NCBI GenBank assembly: GCA_006535965.1
Contig: QEAR01000010.1
Coordinates: 1 to 64,000, forward strand
Origin: Spizellomyces sp. 'palustris'
Taxonomy: Eukaryota > Chytridiomycota > Chytridiomycetes > Spizellomycetales > Spizellomycetaceae
Length of the DNA: 64,000 nucleotides
Direction: 5' to 3'
The notes under the pieces were generated by a model. It saw only the letters and a program-made list of their open reading frames with translations. It was not told where the DNA came from and searched no databases. The translations under genes and the position numbers were made by a program. Shown piece by piece: positions 25,301 through 35,658 of this stretch. The stretch's first letter is position 1. Every line of letters begins with the position of its first letter.

Positions 25301-26948
25301 CTTGTTGAAAGCGGAGCTACGAAGGCAGCTAAAAAGGTTTGTGCAGAGTTACCCGTAAGCAGATTACTTCTTGTCGGCTGGCCGCCGTGAGTAACAATCA
25401 GTGTCATTAACCAGGTCAAGATTGATGAAGAAATGGCGAAGATTGTTGTAGATGTTGGGGTCTATTTGCCGACGAATCCTGAAAGCATTGTAGTGGATAT
25501 AGACTATAAATCCGGTAGACCTCTTCAAAGTCACGCTAAGGTAGGTGAATGAGGAGATGCAGCAGATACACTTCTGCTTCATTGATGAGCGATCTTTTTT
25601 AGGCACCTTTCATGGCAACTTTCAAAGTCAAGAACGCAGAAGGCAATCGCACGGGAAAATCATCAGATGACTTGGTCGTCAAACAAGATACCACGCGATG
25701 GATGTCCTCAATATTCAAAGTCGGCGACGACTGTCGCCAGGACGTTTTGGCTCTGCAACTGATTAGCATATTCAAGAGCATCTTTTCAAAGGCGGGCCTT
25801 GATCTTTACCTGTTCCCGTATCGAGTTGTGGCCACTGCGCCAGGCGTAAGTTACCTAACTGTCAGCTCATAGAATACGTTACTGTTCCCCTAACTAGTCG
25901 GCTGTTGTCCATGTAATTATAGTGTGGCGTTATTGAAGTCATACCAAATTCGACTTCTCGTGATATGATGGGAAGGGAACAAGTTAATAGCCTTTACGAG
26001 TAAGTTTCAAAAATTGCATGATTTATACCCAGCCCACTAGGAGTAACCACAGTTTAGCTGGTTCATCGCATCCTTTGGCAAAGAAGACTGCGTCAGCTTT
26101 CGAAAGGTATATACCCGTTTTCCGCCCTTGATATTCACCCACTTTTATACTCAATTACTTGACCAGGCACAATCTGAGTTCATAAAAAGTCTGGCGGCAT
26201 ATTCGTTGATTCTGTTCATACTCCAAATCAAAGATCGGCATAATGGAAATATCATGTTTGACAACAGTGGGCACATGATCCACATTGGTAGGTGTACCAT
26301 CAATCTTTGGACGATGTGGATATCCCGTTGGAGCGTTGATTACTTTGTCAGATTTCGGATTTATGCTGTCGATCGCCCCCGGTGGCGGAATTCTCGAAGC
26401 TGCGCCCTTCAAGCTGACTACCGAGATGGTGCAAGTTCTCGGAGGTGATGTCAACGCTCCACAGTACCGATTATTTTCGGAGCTCTGTGTGAAGGCGTAT
26501 CTGGCCTGCAGGTACTGTAGACTTGTGTGAGCATTTGAATTCCCAACGCCCAGTTATCATAACATGTTCTCTATTCGTCAGACCATACGCAGAAGAAATT
26601 ACGCAAATGGTCTCATTAATGATGGAATCTGGATTGCCTTGCTTTAAGGGTGCGAGCAATTTGTCTACATCTATCTCCTCCATCACTGCATCTAACCCCT
26701 ATTGTCTTCAGGAGACGTCACAATACGTAAACTCAAAGAGCGTTTCCAGCTGGATAAAACTGAGCGACAGGCGGCCGAATTCATGATGACTTGCATTCGT
26801 CAGTCGCACGAGAACACGCGAAGGTATTTAGCAGTAGTGCCTGTCAGCCTCGACGACGAAAGTCCTTTAACCCCCTTTCAATATTTTTCTTCCTACCAGC
26901 GGCCTTTATGACCGCTTCCAGTACCTGCAAAACGGTATTCCATACTAA
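19341..26948 (+). CDS. STT4: Phosphatidylinositol 4-kinase STT4 (PI4KIII-alpha type)
   Basis: This plasma-membrane lipid kinase makes phosphatidylinositol 4-phosphate. It is a very large gene split into at least two dozen exons, so only the outer limits and landmarks are given. ATG 19341 is a proposed start. Helical-repeat coding runs through 19.3-24.2 kb, for example [20 protein letters not shown] at 19.8 kb. The PIK accessory helical domain lies near 24.3-25.1 kb ([20 protein letters not shown]). The kinase domain follows: [12 protein letters not shown], then [15 protein letters not shown] with the ATP-binding Lys, the catalytic loop [12 protein letters not shown], and HIDFGFML assembled across the intron after 26285. 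The end [14 protein letters not shown] with stop 26946-26948 is typical. Key catalytic residues are present. The 5' end and many internal junctions are not settled. It converges on COX20 with an 11 bp gap. Confidence 0.92.
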
Positions 26949-26959
26949 GTGAAAACATC

Positions 26960-27563
26960 TCATTCGTTTGCAGATGGTCGGCCCGGCTTCTCCCCTTCCG
27001 TTCTTTTGGCTGTTTCAGCAGCCATTGCTTCCAATTGTTCTTGAACCACGCGCCTCTGGTACCGGCAAAACTCCCTATGTGCAAAAATGACAATAAAATA
27101 TTGAAAATGTAAATATAGTGAGATGCTCTCTTGCATATCAATTCCATTTGCAGTTATATACCATGAAAGCATTGAGATGGCGCCAAAAGAAGCAAATCCC
27201 CAATTACCAGCAGAAAGCAATCGGCCTATCACATTGGGTTAGTTTTGCCATTGTTGAGAGTAACATGGGCTCGTACAGAACACATACGGGTAACGAAGAA
27301 TCGTGTTGTTGCTATGATTGCGCCTCCTCCAATGCCATAAAGAAGGGCTTTTCTTGAGCAGGGAACTTTTGCGACATTATCCAGCTTAAATTCTGCTGCT
27401 TTTATCCCCTTTGACATTCGGATTCAGTATTCAGAATGGAATTCCATGCAAGAGACTTTACCTTTGCAACAGTCCAGAGGTCAGGTTTCCTAGGAGCATT
27501 GCGTGGCTCTTCCAAGGCCGCGTCTACGGGTTCGACAACTTGTTCGTCCTTTCTCAAACCCAT
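26960..27563 (-). CDS. COX20: Cytochrome c oxidase assembly protein COX20
   Basis: An inner-membrane chaperone for the Cox2 subunit during cytochrome oxidase assembly. Exons from the start: 27563-27462, 27408-27288, 27225-27162 and 27074-26960, giving 133 residues, usual for the family. Conserved parts are KVPCSRKALLYGIGGG at the first membrane segment, then GNWGFASFGAISMLSW running into EFCRYQRR after the second. An ATG at 27417 falls at the end of the first intron and would make a shorter protein. I prefer ATG 27563 because the first exon adds PDLWTVAKGIK, which resembles the WDA-type segment expected before the first span, and its splice sites are good. Confidence 0.87.
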
Positions 27564-28363
27564 GTTGGCAACCACCACGTTTGCAGACTACAGGATTTTG
27601 TCGGGTTCACCATGTTAAGGTAACTCATTCTAGTCACGTGCTCGTAGCAGCCTGCTGCAAAACCCAATGTGCTAACCCGAATGTCATACACAATTCACCA
27701 GTGTGGATTGACGGAAAAGCTAACTAACTCACTGCTACTAGGCCTAATTACGAATGCAATACATTACGGTTGGTCTAACCGGGTAACTAGTGCCAACCAC
27801 CACAAGCGAAATCCTACTAGTCCTTTGGTTCCGAACCTTTTTAGTCGGAGGATGTTCAGATACTAGTAAACCGACTGGGTAATATGTGGGAAAAGCCACA
27901 AAAACATACCTGCGATCGCAGCAGCATAGTAGTAGTAGCATTGTAAGGGGCTACTTTGTTATTTGTCGGGAGGGCGAGGTCCTCGGCACTAGATCGGCAT
28001 TCTTCTCATGATTGCTTGCTGAGTAAAGAACAAGATGGGGAGAGGGAAGAGGGGGGGTTTATATAGAAAATCATGTGGATACAATCAATCTTCCACTCAT
28101 CAGATGGCCGCAAGGAGCAATAATTGCAATCAGTCATGGCTGCATATATTAGACACTTGTTGTTTATCTTCATGATGATGATGTCGCAATAATTGTGGTT
28201 AATTCATGGCTGCAATGCTACTTGGCACTGATTTTCCCACACACAATGTCCTAGCCCAAGGAAACGCTAAGCACTACCCGACGAGCCAGTATTCCGTCGA
28301 CCTAGGTACCACACAACTTTTTCCATACCGGACCATATTTTCATATTGTGAACGTTTACATGG
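27564..28363. other. Intergenic region, 0.8 kb, with imperfect short repeats
   Basis: This lies between the 3' end of the Vip1-like gene and the start of COX20, both on the minus strand. I find no gene. Two similar blocks occur at about 28114-28147 and 28186-28217, each with CAATAATTG followed by TCATGGCTGCA. A GGTTCGGAACC palindrome lies near 27824-27834. These may be COX20 promoter elements or chance. Confidence 0.4.
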
Positions 28364-29640
28364 CTATTCTGGATCGGGGTATTCGTCAGGTGTAGACTGT
28401 CTTGAGCTGGGTGCTGCTATCCCTTTGTCCCCCGCATTCAGGTTTTCCCCCGTTGAAACTGCCTCCGATCGCTTTTTCTCTTCCTACAACAACAATATCC
28501 TTAGCGTTAAATTCTCGCTTTAGCCGTGGGAATCTCTGTCAACGTACCAAGACAGTCATGGTATCCTCAGCAATCTCTATGACGTTTTCCTTCACAGACT
28601 CGTAAGCTGTATGAATTCTTTGCCCTATCGAGGTTTTGAGAGCCTTGCCACCAACGCTGGATGCTGCACTGACAGCCATGCCAACGCATTCTTTGACTTT
28701 GAGGAGATCCGCCACCTAGAGTAGTTGTCTAAGATGACATAATGGTGCAGAGGCTGTAATATAATAGTACCTTCTGCGCTGTGGATGTGACACCCAGCCG
28801 CTCATCAAGTCCCTGCACCCTCGTTGCGATCCCGGACGCAGTATCTGTGATCCCAAATCTCTCTGCCATGTGCGTAAGAATACCCATGACAGTCAGTAAT
28901 GCAATGCGATTTAGGGTAACGTACCATCGATTCGCTCGGCACGCAGAACTCCAGACGCAAGAAGTTCAGCATATTTTGAGTGGGAAGCGGCCAGTCCACC
29001 GGGCGGTACTTCCGATAACAAGTGGACAGTGATTTTCTTGTCTGTTATCCAAGTAAACAAATCTTAGCATAGAGTGAGTGATATCAGAGTATAAGATGAG
29101 CATACCATTTATCAACATGCCTGATAACGTTAGAGCCATGCTGCAGTCCGATCAGTAGGTCAGGGACTTCCCATGAACCAACAGAAACAAGAGGGAATCG
29201 GAACTATACCGCGCGCTCTCCTCTATTAGGAGGAGACATCACCAAATGTTTGTAAGGCTTCTAACCATGACCTGTCACAGTTACCAACAGGCAGTCCTAG
29301 AACATTCTTCCCTCACCGTTTTCAAAAGATATGACGGCCTGGCAAGTTCGTCCATTCTCCGAGCTGAAACGGACGGCATTGGAGAGGAATGAGTGCAATG
29401 CAATTACCTCACTCCTCTCATATCAACTCATATTACCTGGACAGTTGGAACTCGGTGTAACGGCCACATATACTGAAGAAATCGCGGACTGATCGTGCCG
29501 ATGGCAACAGTGAGATGCTGTCCATTTTCGCGGAAAGGGAGCATTAACCATCTTTTACCTGTCTGTTCTTCAGCACTGACTGGAATGTCGCACACCAATA
29601 CTGTTCGCGCAATGTGATCATCATCGAGTTCTGATGACAT
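28364..29640 (-). CDS. Vip1-like RNA-recognition-motif protein
   Basis: An RRM protein related to fission yeast Vip1 and plant BPA1-type proteins; cellular role uncertain. Exons from the start: 29640-29559, 29488-29437, 29363-29317, 29222-29210, 29140-29106, 29041-28925, 28862-28771, 28715-28548 and 28483-28364, giving 241 residues in frame. The RRM covers residues 10-80: ARTVLVCDIP is strand 1 (RNP2-like), DFFSICGRY helix 1, QAVISFENEESAR strand 3/helix 2 and MALTLSGMLINDKKITVHLL strand 4. The Vip1-type C-terminal region follows with GVLRAERIDERFGIT and GLDERLGVTSTAQKVAD, then a charged tail. The fourth exon is only 13 nt, but it is needed to restore phase and supplies the expected EESAR. 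RNP1 aromatic residues are weak, so RNA binding is not certain. The start is 124 bp from the divergent hydrolase gene. Confidence 0.85.
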
Positions 29641-29764
29641 CTTGCGGAAGTTCGCTGAACGCTGACACCTTGTGGGCTTAGTACCTGCGGAACGTTCCAT
29701 TCTGACAAATGGGCTTCGTTCGATCTTGGGGGCTGAACTTTCCAGCGTTCCGCATTTTATCGAC

Positions 29765-30638
29765 ATGGCTGGCGAACACTCAAAAGCATGTTGCGAGCTT
29801 CCGCCGTTTGCTAGCAACTATCAACCTAAAGGACAAGTATCTACCGTCGGCGATTTGCCCACTTACTTTGTCGGTGAGAAGGGAAAGAGAGCTATTATCT
29901 TGGTCTACGATATCTTCGGTTTCCATCCCAAGTAAGAATTTACTGTGAATTTGATGCAAAAAGTGTGCTGATATGGGCGTGGTCTTGGATAGCACACACC
30001 AGTTTGCAGATGAACTGGCTGCCAAGGGCTTTTTTGTTGCAGAGCCGGACTTTTTCCGCGGAAACCCGTGGCCGTTGGAAAAACTTCCTTTTGAGCTCCC
30101 AGAACTAATGGCTCATCTAGAGCAGCACGTCCCTGAAAGTCGTATGGTCGCCGACATTGGATCTGTTTGTCGTTATTTGCGATCCAATGGCGTTGAAAGT
30201 ATTGGCACTGTTGGCTTTTGCTGGGGGGCGATCTATGCGGTAAAAGCCAACGTCGAAGGGTTGATCGATGCGACCGCCACTGCACACCCGAGCCGCATGA
30301 GCGTTGAGTCTGTGAAGGACGTGAAAGGTCCAGTTGCGCTTCTGCCTAGCAAAGATGAACCCGATCTTGTGAGTGTCGCCTTGCGAGTCATTTCGGGTTT
30401 AATCAATGTCAATACCTAAGGACTAAATTCAACTATTATCGGACAGATTCCTCTTATGGAAGCCATGAAGGAAAAGCCTTTTGGGGACAAGAATGTTCAT
30501 GTTCGTTTCGATGATATGCACCATGGCTGGTGTGCAGCGCGTAGTGATTACAGCAGCCCGGCCAATGCTCAGCGTGCTCGTGAAGCACTGCAGATCATGG
30601 CACGTTTCTTTGACGAGACTTTACAGGCCAAATTGTAA
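29765..30638 (+). CDS. Dienelactone hydrolase family protein
   Basis: A cytosolic alpha/beta hydrolase of the dienelactone hydrolase family. Exons: 29765-29931, 29993-30368 and 30447-30638, giving 244 residues, the usual size. It begins MAGEHSKACCELPPFAS, like fungal members (ACC-x-PP). ILVYDIFGFHP forms an early strand and oxyanion region. The Cys nucleophile sits in VGFCWGAIYA near residue 143, the acid in LLPSKDEPD, and the catalytic His in DDMHHGWCAARSD. All three triad residues are present. The physiological substrate in fungi is generally unknown. The start is divergent from the Vip1-like gene, and the gene converges on the transporter 99 bp downstream. Confidence 0.92.
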
Positions 30639-30737
30639 GATGTAGCCAACTAGAGTGCATTCTACAGAATCTTTCAACGTAGATTTAAAATATATAGACT
30701 TTTGAGCTAAATGTACAATGTATGTAGGTGCTGAATG

Positions 30738-31984
30738 TCATTTTTCTACTAGCGGACGTTGCTCCTCCTCGCAACATGTCTCGCCATCTGGAGATGGCAT
30801 GAGCAAAAGCCCGTATCCTGCAAATATGGCAAGCGAACCAATCACGGTATTCCAGCCAAAATCCACACCTGCTAGGAAGAAGTCGAGAGAGCTCATTATT
30901 GGGATGGTCAGCATGATACCAATTGCGGCCATTAAGGGACCACAAAAAGCAATAGCGAGCATGAATGTCGCATTGAACACGAGGCCCAGTGCAGCTACTA
31001 TAGCGATAACAGCAAACGACCGCAGATCTGGGATTTCGAAAGATTCCCATCCCGTATAATGAAAGAGAAAAATTGGCGGGATCCCAAACAGCAGTGTCGT
31101 GAGTCCAATAAGGGACGTGATGTGTAGTGAAAGGAGCATCGACGGTCGGAAGGGTACCAGGAACTTCTTGTAGAACACCTCGTAACCGGCCACCCAAAAA
31201 GACGATGATACAGCAAACATATACCCGACCGCTCGGGAAAAAGGGTTCTCGGACGATTCCTCATTGGGATCAGCCCAGGATATGGCGACAATGCCAGCCA
31301 CACATACGAACACGGCGCACAGTCTCGCGCGTCTAATCCGCTCGTTCAAGAGTAGCACCGAAAGCAGATATGTGAAGAAGCAGCTTGAGTTGTATATCTG
31401 GGTTCCACAGTTTTGATGAGGTAGTAACAAGTGACAGTAGCCCAATTTTTCACATACCGCTGTCAGTTCCCCCAGGGCAATCCGTGAGACGCTCAGGTAC
31501 CACGAGTAGGCGCCGGCCGTAAATAACGCATTTAAACACAAGGTTCTTCTGATCAACATCAGATATATACCCTGACCGTTGTTTCCGGGCAAGTCTTCAG
31601 CCACTCTAGTGATACGACCGAAATAGTCCTGTGGGGTGTCGTGATATACTATTCGGCAGTACATGTACTGTAAAGGTAGAATGATGGCATAACATCTGGC
31701 AATAACAAGTGGTTCAGCGCATTTGTCGTGCTTTATATACGCTGGAGCACGACAATGTCGTACCCATGGGCAACATAAAGAATAAACCAGGGCTTGTTAA
31801 AGCTCTGAGGTCCCTGAACAACAGAAACTGCCTCCGACTGTGCTACAAAGGCAGCGATGGCAAACAGTAAGAGGACTACACCACATGGTGAAATATTGGC
31901 ATTAGGATTGCCATATTCACTTCGCCTCCCAATCGCTTGGAGTGCCGTGGTATGGCCATTAACTAGTTGAGCAGATTGTGCCAT
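30738..31984 (-). CDS. EamA/SLC35F-type membrane transporter
   Basis: A drug/metabolite-superfamily transporter with about ten predicted membrane spans. Exons from the start: 31984-31764, 31695-31458 and 31397-30738, giving 372 residues. It resembles the SLC35F / yeast Thi74-YML018C group. LTAIYNSSCFFTYLLSVLLL spans the second intron and is the family hallmark, followed by the ERIR cytosolic turn. Other spans include GVVLLLFAIAAFVAQ at the N-terminus and FAVIAIVAALGLVFNATFML. ATG 31984 is the first in-frame methionine of the open stretch. The short tail is acidic and includes CCEEEQRPL. Substrate and compartment cannot be read from the sequence. Confidence 0.87.
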
Positions 31985-32361
31985 GCCCAAATGGCCAAAA
32001 TTGGAGATCTTCTCTGGAGGGATATTCCAATATCTGCACGTGATGCATAACAATGAATCGGTTCCAATGGCTGGTCACACTCGTTGCTCGTGAAGGGGAG
32101 CCTCATCAGGTTGACCGGCATCTATCCGAGCGTAAAAGGACGTGATTACAGCACCGTAGACTTGAACGAACCGGCGCAAGCAAGATTGGACTCGCAAGTC
32201 TACTTCCAGCGTCGACTGCTGACTGTCAGAGAGGTGTACTAAGGAGATCTTAGAACATAAATTGCGCCTGATAACGGTGACGCGTGGGGTAAAGCAAGGT
32301 TCTGGAGCAACGCCCGCTTGAAGAATGTTGGACCAGCTCCTAAAGCTTTCCTCTCCTTCAG
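31985..32361. other. Divergent promoter region, transporter and zinc-finger gene
   Basis: This 377 bp stretch lies between two start codons. A minus-strand frame covers much of it but has no family likeness. No specific regulatory motif was recognised. Confidence 0.4.
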
Positions 32362-33368
32362 ATGAGCGAACACAATTTGAAACCGGGTGACTGGATATGC
32401 GATAGCTGCCAAACTCATAATTTTGCGAGTCGCACAGCTTGTTTTCGTTGTCACGCACCGAACCGTCTTCCAACTACATATGGGTCAGCGGCTCCTGTAG
32501 CAATGAAACCGGGGGATTGGCTCTGTCCAAAACCGGGGTGTAGATTTCAGAACTTTAGTTCACGGCATGAATGTATGCGGTGTGGAACGAAGCGGCCTGG
32601 ACAAGTTGGGCACGGTAGCAGCGCGGGCAGCGGGGGGCTGGGTGGGATGGGGAGGCCGGGCCAGGGTGTTTCCACGAAGATATTGCCTGGGGACTGGATT
32701 TGTCCACAGTGCTCCTTAAACAACTTTGCCTCTCGTACAAAATGCATGCAGTGTGGAGCGCCAAATACGGGTGCAACACGTCCTGTCGATCGACCTGGGG
32801 ACTGGAGCTGTCCGAACGAGAGTTGTCGATATCATAACTTTAGCAGGTATATATGATACTTGTTATTTTTTCAGTCATTTTGATGAATGCCCATATTAAT
32901 ACCGCTTTCAGTCGAGTTGAGTGTTACAGGTGTGGAACATCTAAAAGTATGGGTCAAACTCAAGTGAGTGGGGGTGGAATGCAGTTTACGATGAGACCGG
33001 CGAGTCAGATGAAGCCAGGGGATTGGATTTGCCCTAACGGGTCGTGTGGGTTTCACAACTTCGCAAGGTAAAGCATTGCACAAATGAATGTCCTTCTGAA
33101 AGTGCGGTTTAGCAAATATCAAGTGAACAGTTTGTTAACGCATTAACCTCTTAGACGGGAGACCTGTGCCCAATGCGGAACACCGGTACCCTCTGGAACC
33201 AGCCATGACATCGCTGCGCAGTCCGCCCCTTTAGCGCCACCAGGAACGACCTATGCTCCATTTCCATCTTACGGACAGTCATTGTTTTCTCAAGGACATG
33301 AGTTTGCTGCGTTGGGTGGGTATGGCACCTATCCACCTGGGACTGAGGGATATAATTACACGTCGTGA
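32362..33368 (+). CDS. Protein with five RanBP2-type zinc fingers
   Basis: A likely RNA-binding protein made of repeated RanBP2-type zinc fingers. Exons: 32362-32846, 32912-33067 and 33155-33368, giving 284 residues. Five fingers each start GDW-x-C and end C-x2-C: GDWICDSC..CFRC, GDWLCPKPGC..CMRC, GDWICPQC..CMQC, GDWSCPNESC..CYRC and GDWICPNGSC..CAQC. Fingers 1 and 3 have C-x2-C in the first pair; fingers 2, 4 and 5 have C-x4-C. Each carries the N-F core (HNFASR, QNFSSR), as in ZRANB2-like fingers that bind GGU-containing single-stranded RNA. A Gly-rich linker separates fingers 2 and 3, and the C-terminal tail is rich in Gly, Tyr and Pro. Introns split fingers 4 and 5 at the same point and phase. 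A specific orthologue could not be named. Confidence 0.9.
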
Positions 33369-33921
33369 GGTAGGACGGACATATGTGCCTGAAAGTGGAG
33401 ACGTTTGCTGGAGAGGAGTTGCTGTAGATCGCGGACAGTATTAAGTATTGCGGTGTCGTCCGGGGGAGGGGCGAGGATATGTTCTTTTGGAGTTTAGTTT
33501 TCACGATTTGTATAGTTTTTCTTGTGTTTATTTCGGCCGATCAAAAGTACCCTCCCTTGATCATGTCTGATCAAGTGTTCGCTTTGTCATCCTACTGGGC
33601 GAGGACTGGGATTTCAATATTGAGTAAACAGGCCTTTCCACCTGAAAGAGCTTTGCCACCCATGCATGGATATAGAGGGTATAAGTAGCTGCCACATGCG
33701 GATGCTTTTTCGTTGGGTTCGATCATCCGCCGGGCAAGTTCGGCGTTTGCCTGTTCAAACCGCATCCACGTCAGTTGCGCACTTGAATGCTCGATGGATT
33801 TGGCGCGTAGAAACGTACCTTAACCGGGACGCAATCTTGCCGTTGTCGAAATGGGAGACAAAGCGCTTAGACGCGACGGGGAAGTTGGACTCTAGTGGAT
33901 AATCGAATTTGGTCGTCTGTC
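33369..33921. other. Region of unclear content between zinc-finger and CoA-transferase genes
   Basis: About 550 bp. On the plus strand an ATG near 33564 opens a frame (MSDQVFALSSYWARTG) that could splice, with donor near 33677 and acceptor near 33894, in frame into the CoA-transferase gene as an N-terminal extension. On the minus strand the same stretch has open pieces with fair splice sites (SKRFVSHFDNGKIASRL, then ELARRMIEPNEKASACG). Neither resembles a family I know, so no gene is called. Confidence 0.35.
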
Positions 33922-35388
33922 ATGTACAAAGAGAACGCTAGGATGAATGCAAGTCAATATTTCCAGGATATTATCGAGTCAATCCACTCGCAAAATGTCA
34001 TTGTGCCAGTCGATGAGGATGCCGCTCGCAAAGTCTTCTTCACAGACCAAGAGTGGATGCTGCCATCCCGACGCCCCATAGCTTCCCTGTCTGCTGCCGC
34101 GCTGGGAGCTCTCGCCTATTCACTTCAAGCCATATGGAATGTGAGGCGCGGGAGCATGGCGGGGATCGCCAGTGCCCGAATTTCCCAGCGAGGAGCAGCA
34201 ATAGCGGTGCGATCTCATAACTATTGTCGGATAGTCGACCCTCCGCGGGACCTGAACCCTTGGGATCTTCTGTCGGGTTTATACGAGGCTGCGGATGGGA
34301 GACATATCCAGTTGCATTGCAATTATTCACATCATAGAGGTACGGCTCTGAAAGTTTTGGGTGTGGTTGATGTCCCCAATTTGGGGAGGGACAAAGTGAG
34401 CGACGCTGTGAGAAAGAGGGATGCGCTAGAATTGGAAACGCTGATCACTGAGGCGGGCGGCTGTGCGGCGATGGTTAGGACATCTGAAGAGTGGGATTCG
34501 CATCCGCAGCGGCTTGCCCTCATCCAACAGCCGCTCGTTACCATTCGGAAGCTTGGCGAAACCAGACCGCTTGCTGTTGGACCTGCAAGACCTGGTGCCA
34601 GACCGCTGCAGGACGTCAAAGTCCTTGATCTGACCCATGTCCTGGCAGGCCCGACTGCGACAAAGGCGTTAGCTTCCCACGGTGCAAAGGTCCTGAGCGT
34701 TTCCTCGCCAAATCATGAGCAAATTGAAGCCGCGCTGGTCGACACAAATTTTGGAAAGCGGTCAACGTTCCTCGACTTTAATGATGCAAAAGATTTAGAA
34801 AAAGTAAAAGACCTGCTTAAAGAAACGGATATTTTTGTCCAATCCTATCGCCCAGGTGCTTTGGACGCATTCGGGCTCTCTGCAGATGACCTGGCTGCCA
34901 TTCGTCCTGGGATTGTGTACGTCTTAATTAGCGCCTACGGGACTGCAGGTCCATGGGCTGGTAAACGTGGGTTTGACACACTCGTCCAGTGCGTCTCGGG
35001 CATGGCGGACTCTGAGTCTGACTCTTTTGCAAAACCTAAACATCTTCCGGCGCAGATCTTGGATTATGCAACCGGGTATCTCGCTGCGTTCGGTGCAGTG
35101 CTGGCTTTACGTCAACGGGCTCTCGTCGGTGGCAGCTATAATGTCGACGTCTCTCTAGCACGGACGTGTGAGTGGGTGCGGAACGCTGGATTAGCGGAGT
35201 TCGATGTCAGCCAAATCAAGATGCCAACGGAACAGGATGTGGCAGACTTGCTTTTAACGACGCCTGGGACAGAATATGGTAAAGTGCAGCATGTGAATCA
35301 TGCAATCGAAATAATCCCTGAGGAGTTCAGTCCGCGATTTGAGTTGCCGACGTGCCGCAGGGGAGCACATGCCGCCGAGTGGTGGTAA
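33922..35388 (+). CDS. Class III CoA-transferase (CaiB/BaiF family), two-half form
   Basis: A single open frame of about 488 codons with no intron. ATG 33922 and ATG 33943 are both possible starts. The C-terminal half is a clear CaiB/BaiF unit: VKVLDLTHVLAGPTATKAL, GPWAGKRGFDTLVQ, LPAQILDYATGYLAAFGAV and YNVDVSLARTCEW. The N-terminal half (DLLSGLYEAADGRHIQLHCN, EEWDSHPQ) resembles the second domain of another unit, as in the permuted, fused form common in bacteria. These enzymes move CoA between carboxylic acids or racemise acyl-CoA; the substrate is not predictable. Absence of introns and a bacterial-type layout suggest acquisition by transfer, which is inference. A coding leader further upstream is possible. 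Confidence 0.85.
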   Translation: MYKENARMNASQYFQDIIESIHSQNVIVPVDEDAARKVFFTDQEWMLPSRRPIASLSAAALGALAYSLQAIWNVRRGSMAGIASARISQRGAAIAVRSHNYCRIVDPPRDLNPWDLLSGLYEAADGRHIQLHCNYSHHRGTALKVLGVVDVPNLGRDKVSDAVRKRDALELETLITEAGGCAAMVRTSEEWDSHPQRLALIQQPLVTIRKLGETRPLAVGPARPGARPLQDVKVLDLTHVLAGPTATKALASHGAKVLSVSSPNHEQIEAALVDTNFGKRSTFLDFNDAKDLEKVKDLLKETDIFVQSYRPGALDAFGLSADDLAAIRPGIVYVLISAYGTAGPWAGKRGFDTLVQCVSGMADSESDSFAKPKHLPAQILDYATGYLAAFGAVLALRQRALVGGSYNVDVSLARTCEWVRNAGLAEFDVSQIKMPTEQDVADLLLTTPGTEYGKVQHVNHAIEIIPEEFSPRFELPTCRRGAHAAEWW

Positions 35389-35658
35389 AATAGAATTGAG
35401 ACATCCAATGCCGTCTCCTACGGGAACATACCGCCTATTCCGGCCAAAAGCATATACAAAAGAAAGACATGAATATATATACGAATAAAAATCAGTTACA
35501 ATAGCCAATCGCATGGCGAAAGCCCGTCCATACAAGCGAAACGATGTAGATACTAAGATTGCGCGCCTTAATGTCTATCCCATACACAGGAAATTGTCCA
35601 TAGTCTAAATGACAATAAAAGGTACTATTCTTCTACATGCATACTGGTTCGTTGAATT

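Noticed and set aside
27824-27834. GGTTCGGAACC, tRNA B-box-like palindrome
   Set aside because: No matching A box or stems at tRNA spacing on either strand.
30685-31197. Second long minus-strand frame over the transporter gene
   Set aside because: It is a shadow of the transporter exon; only the other frame gives membrane spans and the family hallmark.
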